Shown here: positions 24,608 through 34,250 of the stretch, in pieces
Layout: every line of letters begins with the position of its first letter
Position numbering within the stretch: position 1 is the stretch's first letter
Assembly: GCA_000424365.1 (NCBI GenBank)
Contig: AUJT01000026.1
Location: forward strand, 1-53,601
DNA: 53,601 nt
From: Lachnospiraceae bacterium NK4A144
GTDB taxonomy: Bacteria; Bacillota; Clostridia; Lachnospirales; Lachnospiraceae
Reading direction: 5' to 3'
Notes under the pieces: generated by a model
Told to the model about the DNA's origin: nothing
Database searches by the model: none
Seen by the model: only the letters and a program-made list of their open reading frames with translations
Program-made: the position numbers and the translations under genes

Positions 24608-25051
24608 ATGGCAGACACACAGATGAACACAGCAGTAGATTCACAGGATACCGCAACTCTTAAAGAGCTTCTGGAGTGGGAGAAAAAAGAAGCAAAATAC
24701 GCTAAGCGCACGAGTATGCTTCTCGCAGCACTGGTAGGGATCTTTCTTATAAGTGCGATCATTATAGTACCAAAGGCAGTTACAGTGCTTGAAAATACAA
24801 ACGAGGCAGTTGTAACAGCTCAGAGTTCGCTTGAAAAAGTCGATGAGCAGCTTGATAGCATAAAAGTCATGACAGACTCTATCACAAAAACCAGTAATAA
24901 TATGAATACAATGGTAGAGGATAACGCAGAACAGCTCACAGAAGCAGTCAAAAAAATGCAAAGTGTAGACTTTGAAGGGCTTAATACAGCAATAAAGGAT
25001 CTCGAGGATGCTGTGAAGCCAATGGCAAAAATGATGCGTGCGTTTAACTAA
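24608..25051 (+). CDS. Small membrane protein with extracytoplasmic coiled coil
   Basis: 147 residues. A charged N-terminal segment (about 1-36), one membrane helix (SMLLAALVGIFLISAIIIV, about 36-54), then a long amphipathic helical region rich in Ala, Glu, Ser and Thr (SSLEKVDEQLDSIKVMTDSI, TMVEDNAEQLTEAVKKMQSV) resembling the linker of sensory receptors or DUF948-like proteins. No catalytic motif; function unknown. Ribosome binding site AAAGGAG. It sits 15 bases before the metallo-hydrolase gene and may be co-transcribed with it. Confidence 0.72.
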   Translation: MADTQMNTAVDSQDTATLKELLEWEKKEAKYAKRTSMLLAALVGIFLISAIIIVPKAVTVLENTNEAVVTAQSSLEKVDEQLDSIKVMTDSITKTSNNMNTMVEDNAEQLTEAVKKMQSVDFEGLNTAIKDLEDAVKPMAKMMRAFN

Positions 25052-25066
25052 AAGGGGGTAGTGCCT

Positions 25067-26680
25067 ATGAAGCTGACGTTCGTTGGTGCAGATCATGAAG
25101 TCACAGGAAGCTGCCATTATCTGGAAGCTTGCGGAAAGCGTATTCTTGTAGACTATGGAATGGAGCAGGGACTAAATCTTTATGAAAACGTTCCTCTGCC
25201 CGTGCCGGCAGCAGACATAGACTACATCTTTTTGACACATGCACACATAGATCATTCAGGACTCCTTCCGCTTGCGTATCAAAAAGGATTTCGTGGAAAG
25301 ATTTTTGCAACGACAGCAACGGTTCGCCTTTGCAGTATCATGCTTCGAGACAGTGCCCACATACAGACTTTTGAAGCAGAGTGGCGAAATCGAAAAGCAC
25401 GTCGAAGTGCAAATGTTCCGCCATTCGAACCGCTGTATACTATGGAAGATGCAGACGGTGCGATAAGGCTCTTAAATCCTGTGCCCTATGATCAGAGGAT
25501 AAATGTATCAGAAGGCATAATGATACGTTTTACAGATGTTGGACATCTTCTTGGGTCATCGGCTATAGAAGTATGGCTCACGGAAGGAAAGGTTACGAAA
25601 AAAATCGTCTTTTCCGGTGACGTCGGAAATAAAGATCAGCCAATACTGAAAGATCCGCAGCCTGTAAAAGAAGCGGATTATGTGGTTATAGAGTCAACCT
25701 ATGGAGACAGACTGCATTCTAAGGAAAAAATCGATTACATAGGCGACTTAACAAAGATACTCCAGAGAACTCTTGACAGAGGTGGAAATGTGGTGATCCC
25801 GTCTTTTGCGGTAGGACGTACGCAGGAGCTTCTATATTTCATCCGTCAGATAAAAGAAAAAGGTCTGGTGCACGGACATGAGAATTTTCCGGTATATGTG
25901 GATTCGCCTCTGGCCGTAGATGCGACCAGCATTTTCGGAAAAAGTTCATTTGAATGTTATGATGACGAGGCAAAAGAACTGGTGGAGAAAGGCATAAATC
26001 CACTGTCTTTCCCGGGACTTACGTTGTCCATCACTCCGGACGAGTCCAGGCTTATAAATGCAGACGATGAGCCAAAGGTGATCATTTCTGCATCAGGAAT
26101 GTGCGATGCGGGACGTATACGTCATCATTTAAAGCATAATCTCTGGAGAGATGAATGTACGATCCTTTTTGTGGGATATCAGTCATCGGGAACTCTCGGA
26201 CGGGCGCTTGTAGAGGGTGCAGACAGCGTGAAACTTTTTGGTGAAGAAATCGCTGTCAGAGCAGAAGTGACCATCTTGAGAGGAATGAGCGGACATGCGG
26301 ATAAAGAAGGTCTTATCGAATGGATGAGAAACTTCCAGGAAAGCAGACCTCATATGGTTTTTGTTGTTCATGGAGAAGATGAAGTCACGGATCACTTTGC
26401 AGACTCTCTTCATGAAGAACTGGGTTTACGGGCATATGCACCTTACAGCGGGACCCGTTATGATCTGGAAGCCGGAGTTATCGAATATGAAGCAAGAGGT
26501 GTCAGGGCAATAAACAGAAAGGTAAGAACTGTTACGCGTGGAAGCTCTGTTTATGACAGGCTTGTGGCAGCAGGTCAGCGCCTAATGGCATTGATACGCA
26601 GATATGAGCATGGAGCGAATAAAGATCTGGCAAGATTTGCTGACCAGATATCAGCGCTTTGTGATAAATGGGAAAAATAA
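25067..26680 (+). CDS. MBL-fold beta-CASP metallo-hydrolase (RNA-processing nuclease type)
   Basis: About 537 residues. Metallo-beta-lactamase motif LTHAHIDHSGLLPLA (about 58-72) coordinating two zincs, downstream ligands in TDVGHLLGSSAIE and FSGDVGNKDQP, and the beta-CASP signatures IESTYGDRLH, SGMCDAGRIRHHL and GMSGHADKEGLIEW typical of CPSF73/Ysh1-like proteins. Bacterial members (YhfI/TTHA0252 kind) are RNA nucleases. The C-terminal 60 residues are a helical extension. I start at ATG 25067 behind AAGGGGG; the in-frame GTG at 25061 is too close to it. Confidence 0.92.
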   Translation: MKLTFVGADHEVTGSCHYLEACGKRILVDYGMEQGLNLYENVPLPVPAADIDYIFLTHAHIDHSGLLPLAYQKGFRGKIFATTATVRLCSIMLRDSAHIQTFEAEWRNRKARRSANVPPFEPLYTMEDADGAIRLLNPVPYDQRINVSEGIMIRFTDVGHLLGSSAIEVWLTEGKVTKKIVFSGDVGNKDQPILKDPQPVKEADYVVIESTYGDRLHSKEKIDYIGDLTKILQRTLDRGGNVVIPSFAVGRTQELLYFIRQIKEKGLVHGHENFPVYVDSPLAVDATSIFGKSSFECYDDEAKELVEKGINPLSFPGLTLSITPDESRLINADDEPKVIISASGMCDAGRIRHHLKHNLWRDECTILFVGYQSSGTLGRALVEGADSVKLFGEEIAVRAEVTILRGMSGHADKEGLIEWMRNFQESRPHMVFVVHGEDEVTDHFADSLHEELGLRAYAPYSGTRYDLEAGVIEYEARGVRAINRKVRTVTRGSSVYDRLVAAGQRLMALIRRYEHGANKDLARFADQISALCDKWEK

Positions 26681-26703
26681 AGAAGATATAAGGAGATTTT
26701 TTA

Positions 26704-27210
26704 ATGAAATTAATAGCTGCAGCAGACGCAAAATGGGGAATCGGACTGAAAAATGAACTTCTTGTCCGTATCCCTCAGGATCAGCAGTATTTTAGACAGG
26801 AAACTACAGGTCATGTGGTGGTTATGGGACGAAAGACATTAGAGAGCTTTCCGAATCAGAAACCGCTCCCGAACCGTGTAAATATCGTAATGACCAGACA
26901 GAAAGATTATGCTCCCGAAGGAGTGATTGTTGTTCATGACATAGATGAGTTGAAAAACGTTCTTAAGCAATATGATCCTGAGGATCTTTACTGCATAGGC
27001 GGTGAGCAGATCTATAAGCTCCTTCTGCCGCTCTGCGATACAGCACTTATTACAAGGATCGATCATGTATATGAAGCAGACGCATATCTTCCGGATCTGG
27101 ATCATGATCCGGAGTGGAAACTGACCATGAGAAGTGAAGAACAGACATATTTCAGTCTGATCTATTATTTCCTGACTTATGAGCGCATAAGCGGAGGAGA
27201 AAGAATCTAA
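26704..27210 (+). CDS. folA: Dihydrofolate reductase
   Basis: 168 residues; NADPH-dependent reduction of dihydrofolate to tetrahydrofolate. The family pattern is complete: MKLIAAADAKWGIGLKNELL (with the Met20-loop WGIG), IPQDQQYFRQET (acidic active-site residue position), VVVMGRKTLESFP (NADPH-binding), LPNRVNIVMTR, and YCIGGEQIYKLLLP. Full length. Ribosome binding site AAGGAG. It lies between the beta-CASP nuclease and mannose-6-phosphate isomerase genes, with short gaps, in a probable operon. Confidence 0.95.
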   Translation: MKLIAAADAKWGIGLKNELLVRIPQDQQYFRQETTGHVVVMGRKTLESFPNQKPLPNRVNIVMTRQKDYAPEGVIVVHDIDELKNVLKQYDPEDLYCIGGEQIYKLLLPLCDTALITRIDHVYEADAYLPDLDHDPEWKLTMRSEEQTYFSLIYYFLTYERISGGERI

Positions 27211-27235
27211 AAAACATAAAAGGAGAAGGAACAAC

Positions 27236-28168
27236 ATGGCTGTTTATAAACTGAAACCCGCATACAAGGATGATCTGTGGGGAGGAAGCAGGCTAAAAAA
27301 AGATTTTGGAAAGTCTGAATACCATGGCTATGTATTATCTGAAACATGGGAATTATCATGTAATCCGGAAGGCCTCACAACCATCCGGAATGGGGAATTT
27401 AAGGGAAAGACTGTAAAGGAATATCTGGAGCAGGGCGGTGAAGCCGTAACGGGTACAAATTACTCCAGATTTAAGCAGTTTCCTATTTCCGTAAAGTTTA
27501 TCGATGCTCATCAGAACCTTTCTATAAAACTTCATCCAAAGGATGAGTATGCAGATGCAAAGGGTCTTCTAAAGGGCAATGATGAGTGCTGGTACATACT
27601 CGACTGTCTGCCGAATGCCGGTATTTTTTATGGTCTGGAGCATGATCTTACAAAAGAGGAATTTCGTCGTAAGATCGAAGAGAATGCACTGATGAAGGAA
27701 CTGCATTTTCAGCCGGTTCATCCGGGTGAGATTTATTTTCTCCCATCGGGAATACTCCATAGTATCGGTGCCGGTGTCCTTGCGGCAGAGGTAAAGCAGT
27801 ACGAGCAGGTTAAGTACAGAGTATATGACTTTGGACGTGTGAAGCCTGATGGACAGCCGAGAGAGCTTATGATCGATGATGCTGTCGAGGCAGCTATCCT
27901 TACAGCAGGTGTGCCGGAGAGGAATGATGGAGATCATCTGGTAAAATGCGATACTTTTACGTTGGATAAGATCGAAGTAAATGGAGAAGTGACTTTGAAA
28001 ACAGACGGTACGTCTTTCCATCACTTACTGACCATTGATGGAGAGATGATCCTGAAGGATGAGGAAACCCGTATGGAAATCCTTAAAGGAGATGGAATAC
28101 TGATATCTGCTGATGAAGGAGAGTACAGCATAAAAGGAAAAGGAACCCTTCTTTTGATAACAATCTAA
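27236..28168 (+). CDS. manA: Mannose-6-phosphate isomerase, class I
   Basis: 310 residues, the short Firmicutes form. It interconverts mannose-6-phosphate and fructose-6-phosphate and feeds GDP-mannose or glycolysis. Zinc-site and substrate residues are visible in LSIKLHPKDEYA, DECWYILDCLPNAGIFYGL and HPGEIYFLPSGILHSIGAGVLAAEVKQ, and in YRVYDFGR. Ribosome binding site AAAGGAGAAGGA. The transcript ends or is modified at a repeat element (28181-28244) before the ABC exporter genes. Confidence 0.95.
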   Translation: MAVYKLKPAYKDDLWGGSRLKKDFGKSEYHGYVLSETWELSCNPEGLTTIRNGEFKGKTVKEYLEQGGEAVTGTNYSRFKQFPISVKFIDAHQNLSIKLHPKDEYADAKGLLKGNDECWYILDCLPNAGIFYGLEHDLTKEEFRRKIEENALMKELHFQPVHPGEIYFLPSGILHSIGAGVLAAEVKQYEQVKYRVYDFGRVKPDGQPRELMIDDAVEAAILTAGVPERNDGDHLVKCDTFTLDKIEVNGEVTLKTDGTSFHHLLTIDGEMILKDEETRMEILKGDGILISADEGEYSIKGKGTLLLITI

Positions 28169-28180
28169 GACGATGATGAT

Positions 28181-28244
28181 GACAGGGTCAAAAGTAAAAA
28201 GACGATTGTTCTTTTACAAAAATATTTTTATTAGTGACCCTGTC
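28181..28244. repeat. GACAGGGTC intergenic repeat, copy 2
   Basis: Perfect 10-bp inverted ends, GACAGGGTCA (28181-28190) and TGACCCTGTC (28235-28244), enclosing about 44 AT-rich bases. The interior matches copy 1 (20540-20600) in order: GATTGTTCTT, ACAAAA, TTTTTATT. As RNA it would be a long hairpin between manA and the exporter genes. Confidence 0.85.
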
Positions 28245-28268
28245 TTCTGAAAGGCAATAATAATTATT

Positions 28269-30050
28269 ATGGAAAAATCCTACAATTCGATTTCTGGAAA
28301 AGAAATATTAAAAACGATAGGAGGTCAGGTGAGAGAATTTAAGAGAGACTCTTTCCTGACTCCCTTTTTTATGTTTTTGGAAGTGATAATGGAAATGATC
28401 ATTCCGTTTCTCATGGCGTCTATCATTGATAAGGGCGTAATGACAGGTGATCTGAATCATATATACCGTGCTGGCGGTCTTATGATAATAGTGGCTCTTC
28501 TTGGACTTTTTGCCGGTATCATGGGCGCCTGTACAGCCGCAAGAGCTTCGGCAGGACTTGCGAGAAACCTGAGAAACGCAATGTTTCGAAATATACAGAC
28601 TTATAGCTTTTCTAATATTGACAGATATTCGACGGCAGGTCTCGTGACCAGACTTACTACGGATGTTACGAATGTACAGAATGCATATCAGATGCTCCTG
28701 CGTATGTTTATGAGAGCGCCGTCATCCATTATTGTCGCTATGACCATGGCATTTGTGATAAGCCCGAGACTGGCATCCATCTATCTTGTTGCGGTGCTTT
28801 TCCTTGGCATGTTTATCGTGCTTATAATGTCCAGAGTGACAAAATATTTCAAAGAAGTATTTGAAAAGTATGATGATCTAAATTCCAGTGTTCAGGAAAA
28901 TGTTTCTGCAATACGAGTAGTAAAAGCGTTTGTTCGTGAGAAATATGAGGAAGAACGTTTCAACAGCGCCAGTAAAAATATCTATAAAATGTTTGTAAGA
29001 GCTGAAAGTACCGTGGTTTTAAATATGCCGGTCATGCAGTTTACGGTGTACGCGTGTATCCTTCTTATAAGCTGGTTTGGAGCGCATTTTATAGTTGCAG
29101 GTGATCTGACTACAGGACAGCTCATGAGTCTTCTTGCTTATTGCATGAACATACTTATGAGTCTCATGATGCTTTCCATGATTTTTGTAATGGTCAGCAT
29201 GTCCTCGGCAAGCGCGCAGAGAATTACCGAGATAATAAATGAGGAATCGGATATCAAAAATCCGGAAGATCCTGTGATGAGTGTTCAGGATGGTTCAGTG
29301 ACATTTGATCATGTGTGGTTTTCTTATGGAAACGGTGAACCGGTTTTGTCGGATATCAATCTTGATATAAAGGCAGGAGAGACCATCGGTATCATAGGTG
29401 GAACAGGATCCTCCAAGTCTTCTCTGGTAAATCTCATAAGCAGACTATATGACGCGGGTAAGGGAAGTGTCAAAGTAGGCGGTAAGGATGTGAGAGAATA
29501 TGATCTCACGACACTTAGAGATCAGGTTGCTGTCGTGTTGCAAAAAAATGAACTATTCAGCGGTACGATCCTCGATAATCTCCGTTGGGGAAATGAAAAT
29601 GCAACGGAGGAAGAGTGTAAAAAAGCCTGTGAGATCGCTTGTGCAGATGAATTTATAGAGCGTATGCCGGAGAAATACAATACGCATATTGAACAGGGCG
29701 GAACTAATGTATCCGGTGGACAGAAGCAGAGAATATGTATTGCCAGAGCATTACTTAAAAATCCAAAGATCCTGATACTGGATGATTCCACTTCGGCTGT
29801 GGATACAGCGACTGATGCAAAGATACGTGAGGGATTCGCAAAAGAGATCCCCGGTATGACCAGATTTATCATTGCCCAGCGTATATCCAGTGTTCAGAGC
29901 GCTGACAGGATCATTGTCATGGACAATGGACGCATTAGTGGTTTTGACACACATGAAAATCTGTTAAAAAATAATGAGATCTATCGTGATGTCTACGAAT
30001 CCCAGACAAAAGGAAATGCTGATTTTGATGAGAAGGGAGGAGAGGCATAA
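28269..30050 (+). CDS. ABC exporter half-transporter, degenerate-site subunit
   Basis: 593 residues: six membrane helices (about 30-320) fused to a nucleotide-binding domain. Walker A is GGTGSSKSS (the second Gly of GxGKS replaced by Ser), the signature VSGGQKQR is canonical, and Walker B ILILDDSTSAVD has Asp instead of the catalytic Glu. This is the usual non-catalytic partner of heterodimeric multidrug or peptide exporters (LmrCD, BmrCD, TM287/288 type). Its stop shares a base with the start of the next gene (TAATG), so the two subunits are made together. Substrate unknown. Confidence 0.93.
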   Translation: MEKSYNSISGKEILKTIGGQVREFKRDSFLTPFFMFLEVIMEMIIPFLMASIIDKGVMTGDLNHIYRAGGLMIIVALLGLFAGIMGACTAARASAGLARNLRNAMFRNIQTYSFSNIDRYSTAGLVTRLTTDVTNVQNAYQMLLRMFMRAPSSIIVAMTMAFVISPRLASIYLVAVLFLGMFIVLIMSRVTKYFKEVFEKYDDLNSSVQENVSAIRVVKAFVREKYEEERFNSASKNIYKMFVRAESTVVLNMPVMQFTVYACILLISWFGAHFIVAGDLTTGQLMSLLAYCMNILMSLMMLSMIFVMVSMSSASAQRITEIINEESDIKNPEDPVMSVQDGSVTFDHVWFSYGNGEPVLSDINLDIKAGETIGIIGGTGSSKSSLVNLISRLYDAGKGSVKVGGKDVREYDLTTLRDQVAVVLQKNELFSGTILDNLRWGNENATEEECKKACEIACADEFIERMPEKYNTHIEQGGTNVSGGQKQRICIARALLKNPKILILDDSTSAVDTATDAKIREGFAKEIPGMTRFIIAQRISSVQSADRIIVMDNGRISGFDTHENLLKNNEIYRDVYESQTKGNADFDEKGGEA

Positions 30051-31972
30051 TGGCTGAAAGACGAGTCAGAGAATTTGGACGGCGAAGAGGAACTCCCGGT
30101 GTTAAGGTTCGTGTCAAAAATCCCGGAAAGCTTTTTAAGCGTGTAATGGGATACGTTATGAAAGAGTACGGGATCAGGGTCGTGCTGGTTGTTTTCCTGA
30201 TATTTGCCGGAGTATTGGCAAATGTGCAGGGAACGTTATTTATGAGAAATCTCATAGATGACTATATTACTCCCATGGTAAAGGCGGATTCACCGGACTT
30301 TGCACCTCTTTTATATGCAATGATGAGGGTCGCTGTTTTTTATATGATAGGCGTGCTTTCGACTTTTGCATATCAGAGGATCATGATAAGGGTCAGTCAG
30401 GGAACTCTGTTAAGACTCAGAAGTGATGTTTTTTCAAAGATGGAGAGCCTTCCGATAAAGTACTTTGATACACATGCTCATGGCGACATCATGTCTGTTT
30501 ATACAAATGATATTGATTCTTTAAGACAGATGATAAGCCAGTCATTACCGCAGTTCTTAAATAGTGCTGTGACTATCGTGAGCGTATTTTTCAGTATGCT
30601 GTTTTTGGATGTTCCGCTTACGATCCTGTCAGTATTTATGGTTGCGGTAATGCTCTTTGCTTCAAAGAAAGCTGCCGGATTGTCAGGAAATTATTTTAAG
30701 AAGCAGCAGAAAAATCTCGGTTCCTTAAATGGATATATCGAGGAGATGATGACCGGAGAAAAAGTAGTTAAAGTCTTTTGCCATGAAGAAAAGGCCATCG
30801 AGGAATTCGAGAAAAGAAATCAGGAATTATATGAGAGTGCGTATAATGCTAACCAGTTTGCGAATGTACTGGGACCTATAAATGCGCAGCTCGGAAACCT
30901 GAGTTATGTGCTGTGTGCAATAGCAGGCGGCATATTGGCACTTTCCGGTGTTTCAGGACTGACTCTGGGACGATTAGCTTCATTCCTTACATTCAATAAG
31001 AGCTTCAGTATGCCGATAAATCAGATAAGTATGCAGTTAAATGCAGTCGTAATGGCACTTGCCGGAGCGGAGCGTATATTTGCACTTCTTGATGAAGAAC
31101 CGGAAAAAGATGAAGGATATGTTACACTTGTTAATGTTAAAGAAGGTCCCGGTGGAAATCTTATAGAAACACCCGAGAGAACGGAGCGCTGGGCATGGAA
31201 ACATTACCACAAGGCTGACGGCACTACGGATTATAAAGAACTTAAGGGAAATGTTGAGATGCTTGGTGTCGATTTCGGTTATAATGATGATGTGATGGTA
31301 CTTCATGATGTAAAATTATTTGCAAAGCCGGGACAAAAAATTGCGTTTGTTGGTTCGACCGGCGCGGGAAAAACTACCATTACAAATCTTATTAACCGTT
31401 TTTATGATATTCAGGACGGAAAGATCAGGTATGATGGTATCAATATAAACAAGATCCGTAAGGGAGATCTCAGGAGATCTCTCGGAATGGTGCTTCAGGA
31501 TACACATCTTTTTACCGGTACGGTACGTGAAAATATCCGTTTCGGAAGGCTTGATGCCACAGATGAGGAAGTTGAGGCAGCTGCAAAACTTGTAAGTGCT
31601 GACGGATTTATAAGACAGATGACGGATGGATATGATACCATGATAACTGGAGATGGTTCATCGTTAAGTCAGGGGCAGAGACAATTATTATCTATAGCAA
31701 GGGCAGCAGTGGCAGATCCGCCGGTGCTGATACTTGATGAAGCGACGAGTTCCATCGATACGCGTACAGAAAGGATAGTCCAGGAAGGGATGGATTCTCT
31801 TATGCGCGGCCGTACTACATTTGTCATAGCTCACAGACTGTCGACTGTTCGGAACAGCGACTGTATCATGGTCATGGAGCAGGGACATATCATAGAACGT
31901 GGTACGCATGAAGAACTTATGGCGGAAAAGGGAAAGTATTATCAATTGTATACAGGCCTTTCTGCCGGTTGA
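30050..31972 (+). CDS. ABC exporter half-transporter, catalytic subunit
   Basis: 640 residues: an extended N-terminus rich in Arg/Gly, six membrane helices (about 45-340) and a nucleotide-binding domain. Walker A GSTGAGKTT is canonical and Walker B LILDEATSSID has the catalytic Glu, while the signature reads LSQGQRQL instead of LSGGQ. Paired with the upstream subunit this gives one complete ATP site (this Walker A/B with the partner signature) and one degenerate site. An insertion of about 50 residues (NVKEGPGGNLIETPERTERW region) before the NBD is typical of the larger partner. It probably exports drugs or peptides. Confidence 0.94.
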   Translation: MAERRVREFGRRRGTPGVKVRVKNPGKLFKRVMGYVMKEYGIRVVLVVFLIFAGVLANVQGTLFMRNLIDDYITPMVKADSPDFAPLLYAMMRVAVFYMIGVLSTFAYQRIMIRVSQGTLLRLRSDVFSKMESLPIKYFDTHAHGDIMSVYTNDIDSLRQMISQSLPQFLNSAVTIVSVFFSMLFLDVPLTILSVFMVAVMLFASKKAAGLSGNYFKKQQKNLGSLNGYIEEMMTGEKVVKVFCHEEKAIEEFEKRNQELYESAYNANQFANVLGPINAQLGNLSYVLCAIAGGILALSGVSGLTLGRLASFLTFNKSFSMPINQISMQLNAVVMALAGAERIFALLDEEPEKDEGYVTLVNVKEGPGGNLIETPERTERWAWKHYHKADGTTDYKELKGNVEMLGVDFGYNDDVMVLHDVKLFAKPGQKIAFVGSTGAGKTTITNLINRFYDIQDGKIRYDGININKIRKGDLRRSLGMVLQDTHLFTGTVRENIRFGRLDATDEEVEAAAKLVSADGFIRQMTDGYDTMITGDGSSLSQGQRQLLSIARAAVADPPVLILDEATSSIDTRTERIVQEGMDSLMRGRTTFVIAHRLSTVRNSDCIMVMEQGHIIERGTHEELMAEKGKYYQLYTGLSAG

Positions 31973-32263
31973 TAGTAAACTAAAATAAATTATCTAAAAC
32001 CTTTTTCCTCTTTACGGGTACTAAACAGTAGCCGATGAGTTACGGTTCGCATACAAACGGTGTACTTTGATGCCGGGAGTAGGCGGATAGTAACACAGAT
32101 GAGAGAGATGGCGGATTCATCATGCTCCGGATACGGTAATGATCCATGTGCCTGGAGCAAAGCAGTTGATGGAGTATGAATGATGATGCTGAGTTGCAGT
32201 GCCGATGTGGAGGTCGGTATTGCAGGAGAAAAGGAGGAAAAAGGTAATCGGAGATCTCAATAT
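31973..32263 (+). other. Intergenic region with a decayed repeat fragment (32038-32094)
   Basis: GAGTTACGGTTCGCA at 32038 and GGATAGTAAC at 32085-32094 resemble the two ends of the modular palindromic repeat with a shortened, unmatched interior. Beyond it are a CTCCGGATACGG stretch and the GGAGTATG before an alternative sigma-factor start at 32180. No clear promoter boxes. Confidence 0.4.
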
Positions 32264-34216
32264 ATGGAGATAGACCAGAAACTCATATCGGCCGTTGGTA
32301 AGATGAAAGCCGGAGAAGAAGAGGGTTTTAATCAGGTTTACTCGGCAACGTACAATTTTGTGTACTTCCGTGCACGTCAGATCATGAAAAATGAGGATGA
32401 CGCGAAGGACCTGGTTCAGATCGTTTATATGGAAGCTTTCAAATCCATCGGGGCTCTGGAAACACCGGAAAGCCTGTTTTCATGGCTTGGAGCGATTACC
32501 TATAGGCAGGGAATGAAATTATTCAGGAAAAAAACTGAATTATTGCTCGATGAGGATTTCGAGAGTGTATTTGAAAATCTCGAATCTCACGATGATGACT
32601 CCCGGCCTGATATCTCTGCGGAGCAGAAGGAGGAACGTGATCGCATAGCTGCGCTTATCGAGGAATTACCGGAAGCACAGCGTATGACCGTTGTGGCCTA
32701 CTACTATGATAATATCAAGATCGATGACATCGCAGAGGTCATGGATTGTTCTGTGGGTACAGTTAAGAGCAGACTGAATTATGCCCGCAGATTTCTGAAA
32801 AAGAAGCTGGAAAAAGATGCGAAAGCTCATCATACCAGCACAGGAGCAGTCGTTCTGTCAGCACCGCTGATATTCCTTGCGGTACAGCAGATTTCGACAA
32901 AGACTGTTCTCGCAGCGACAGAAGCGCAGACACTTTACTCAGGTATTTGTACCGGAGTCGGACTTACGGCAGGTGCCATTACAACAGCAGCGGCAACTAC
33001 TGCAGCATCAGCGGCAGCAGGAACAGCAGCGGCAGGTACATCTGCAGCAGGTCATGTAGCAGTCGCAGGTACGGGAGTATCTATGGCTACAGTGTCAGGA
33101 GCTTCGGCAGGAAGTGCCGCAGTGGCAGGAACGGCAGCAGTTGCTGAGACTGCAGGAATTGCAGGAACAGCTGCAGCCGGTACAGCGGCAGCTGGTACGG
33201 TTACCGCGGCAGGTACTGCAGCGGCAGCGGGAACAGGAACCGCAGTTGCGGCAGGTGCCGCCGGAGGAGCTGCGGCAAAGAGTGTTGCTATAGCAGTGGC
33301 TGTGGCAGTGGCCGGAACAGGGGCCGGAGTCGGGACGGTGGAACTGCATCGTCATTCTACAGTTTCTTCAGTATCAGTAGAAGAAGCAGTGAGTATGGGT
33401 GCAGTAGAAGCCTCAACGGATGTCATACCTGATATTGGAGAAGTGTCCGGAAATGATGTTGTTGAGGAAATACCTACATCAGTTGAAGAAGCGCCCGATT
33501 ACGGACTGCAGGAAGGAACGGAAGGGACGGATCCTTTTGATGAGAGAGAAAAGGAAGAAATTCCCGATGAACCGTCCGTGGAGAAGACGGTTTCCGAAAA
33601 CAGCGGAGAAAAGAAGATTTCCGATAATTCTGCGAGAAAATTCAAGATTTCAAAGAAGGTTGGAAAGCATCTTTCATCTGCAGTTGCATCCTTACTGCTG
33701 CTGAGCGGTCAGACGTCCTACAGCGGAGCCGTGAATAATACATCGCTGGAAGCAGCATATCTTGTTGGCGAAAGTTCCATCGTGACAAAGAAGGAATTTT
33801 CTTCCTTGTCAGGTAACACATTGTTCCTGAAAAAACCGCTTGTTGAGAGAGCAACCGAACTGAACGGAAAGGTCACGATAAATGGCCGGTTCTATATGGG
33901 GCAGATTGGTGAGAACGGACAGTATAGCGGTAATTGGTATGAGTTTGAACTGACGGCTGCAGAAAACGCCGGGGATAATGTCTTTGGTGGTCTGTCAGCA
34001 GAAAATCTTATTATCGTAGCAGATGCTTCGGGGGAGGAACCTGCAGATAATGATCCGGTAGAAACCGTACCGTCAGCCAGCGACGATGCTTTAGGTGATG
34101 TTTCCGATGGAAACGGAACCGGAGAGAGTTCAGAGGAGAGTAACGGCACAGGAGAAAAGGAGACTGATCCTGAAACTCCTGAATATGTGGAAGATATAGT
34201 GCTGGATCTCGAATAG
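32264..34216 (+). CDS. ECF-like sigma factor fused to an Ala/Gly/Thr-rich tail and a C-terminal domain
   Basis: About 650 residues. Residues 10-75 hold sigma region 2 (YSATYNFVYFRARQIMKNED, DAKDLVQIVYMEAF) and about 130-185 region 4 (LPEAQRMTVVAYYYDNIKID, DIAEVMDCSVGTVKSRLNYA). Then follow a short hydrophobic segment (GAVVLSAPLIFLAVQQ), roughly 120 residues composed almost only of Ala, Gly, Thr, Ser and Val (about 232-355), an acidic stretch, a second hydrophobic segment (SSAVASLLLLSG) and a C-terminal domain with an acidic end. I start at 32264 behind GGAG; an in-frame ATG at 32180 is possible. ECF factors are normally about 180 residues; the tail may tether the factor to the membrane and replace an anti-sigma factor. 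Confidence 0.82.
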   Translation: MEIDQKLISAVGKMKAGEEEGFNQVYSATYNFVYFRARQIMKNEDDAKDLVQIVYMEAFKSIGALETPESLFSWLGAITYRQGMKLFRKKTELLLDEDFESVFENLESHDDDSRPDISAEQKEERDRIAALIEELPEAQRMTVVAYYYDNIKIDDIAEVMDCSVGTVKSRLNYARRFLKKKLEKDAKAHHTSTGAVVLSAPLIFLAVQQISTKTVLAATEAQTLYSGICTGVGLTAGAITTAAATTAASAAAGTAAAGTSAAGHVAVAGTGVSMATVSGASAGSAAVAGTAAVAETAGIAGTAAAGTAAAGTVTAAGTAAAAGTGTAVAAGAAGGAAAKSVAIAVAVAVAGTGAGVGTVELHRHSTVSSVSVEEAVSMGAVEASTDVIPDIGEVSGNDVVEEIPTSVEEAPDYGLQEGTEGTDPFDEREKEEIPDEPSVEKTVSENSGEKKISDNSARKFKISKKVGKHLSSAVASLLLLSGQTSYSGAVNNTSLEAAYLVGESSIVTKKEFSSLSGNTLFLKKPLVERATELNGKVTINGRFYMGQIGENGQYSGNWYEFELTAAENAGDNVFGGLSAENLIIVADASGEEPADNDPVETVPSASDDALGDVSDGNGTGESSEESNGTGEKETDPETPEYVEDIVLDLE

Positions 34217-34250
34217 GGCCGGAGATTAAATGGATCAGATATAATTAAAA

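Noticed and set aside
32029-32037. GCCGAT after TAAA as another sigmaD promoter
   Set aside because: The two boxes are only about five bases apart.
33095-33355. Cys/Ser/Arg-rich open frame on the minus strand opposite the sigma-factor tail
   Set aside because: It is the mirror of GCA/GGA-rich codons of the real plus-strand gene; no ribosome binding site, unnatural composition.
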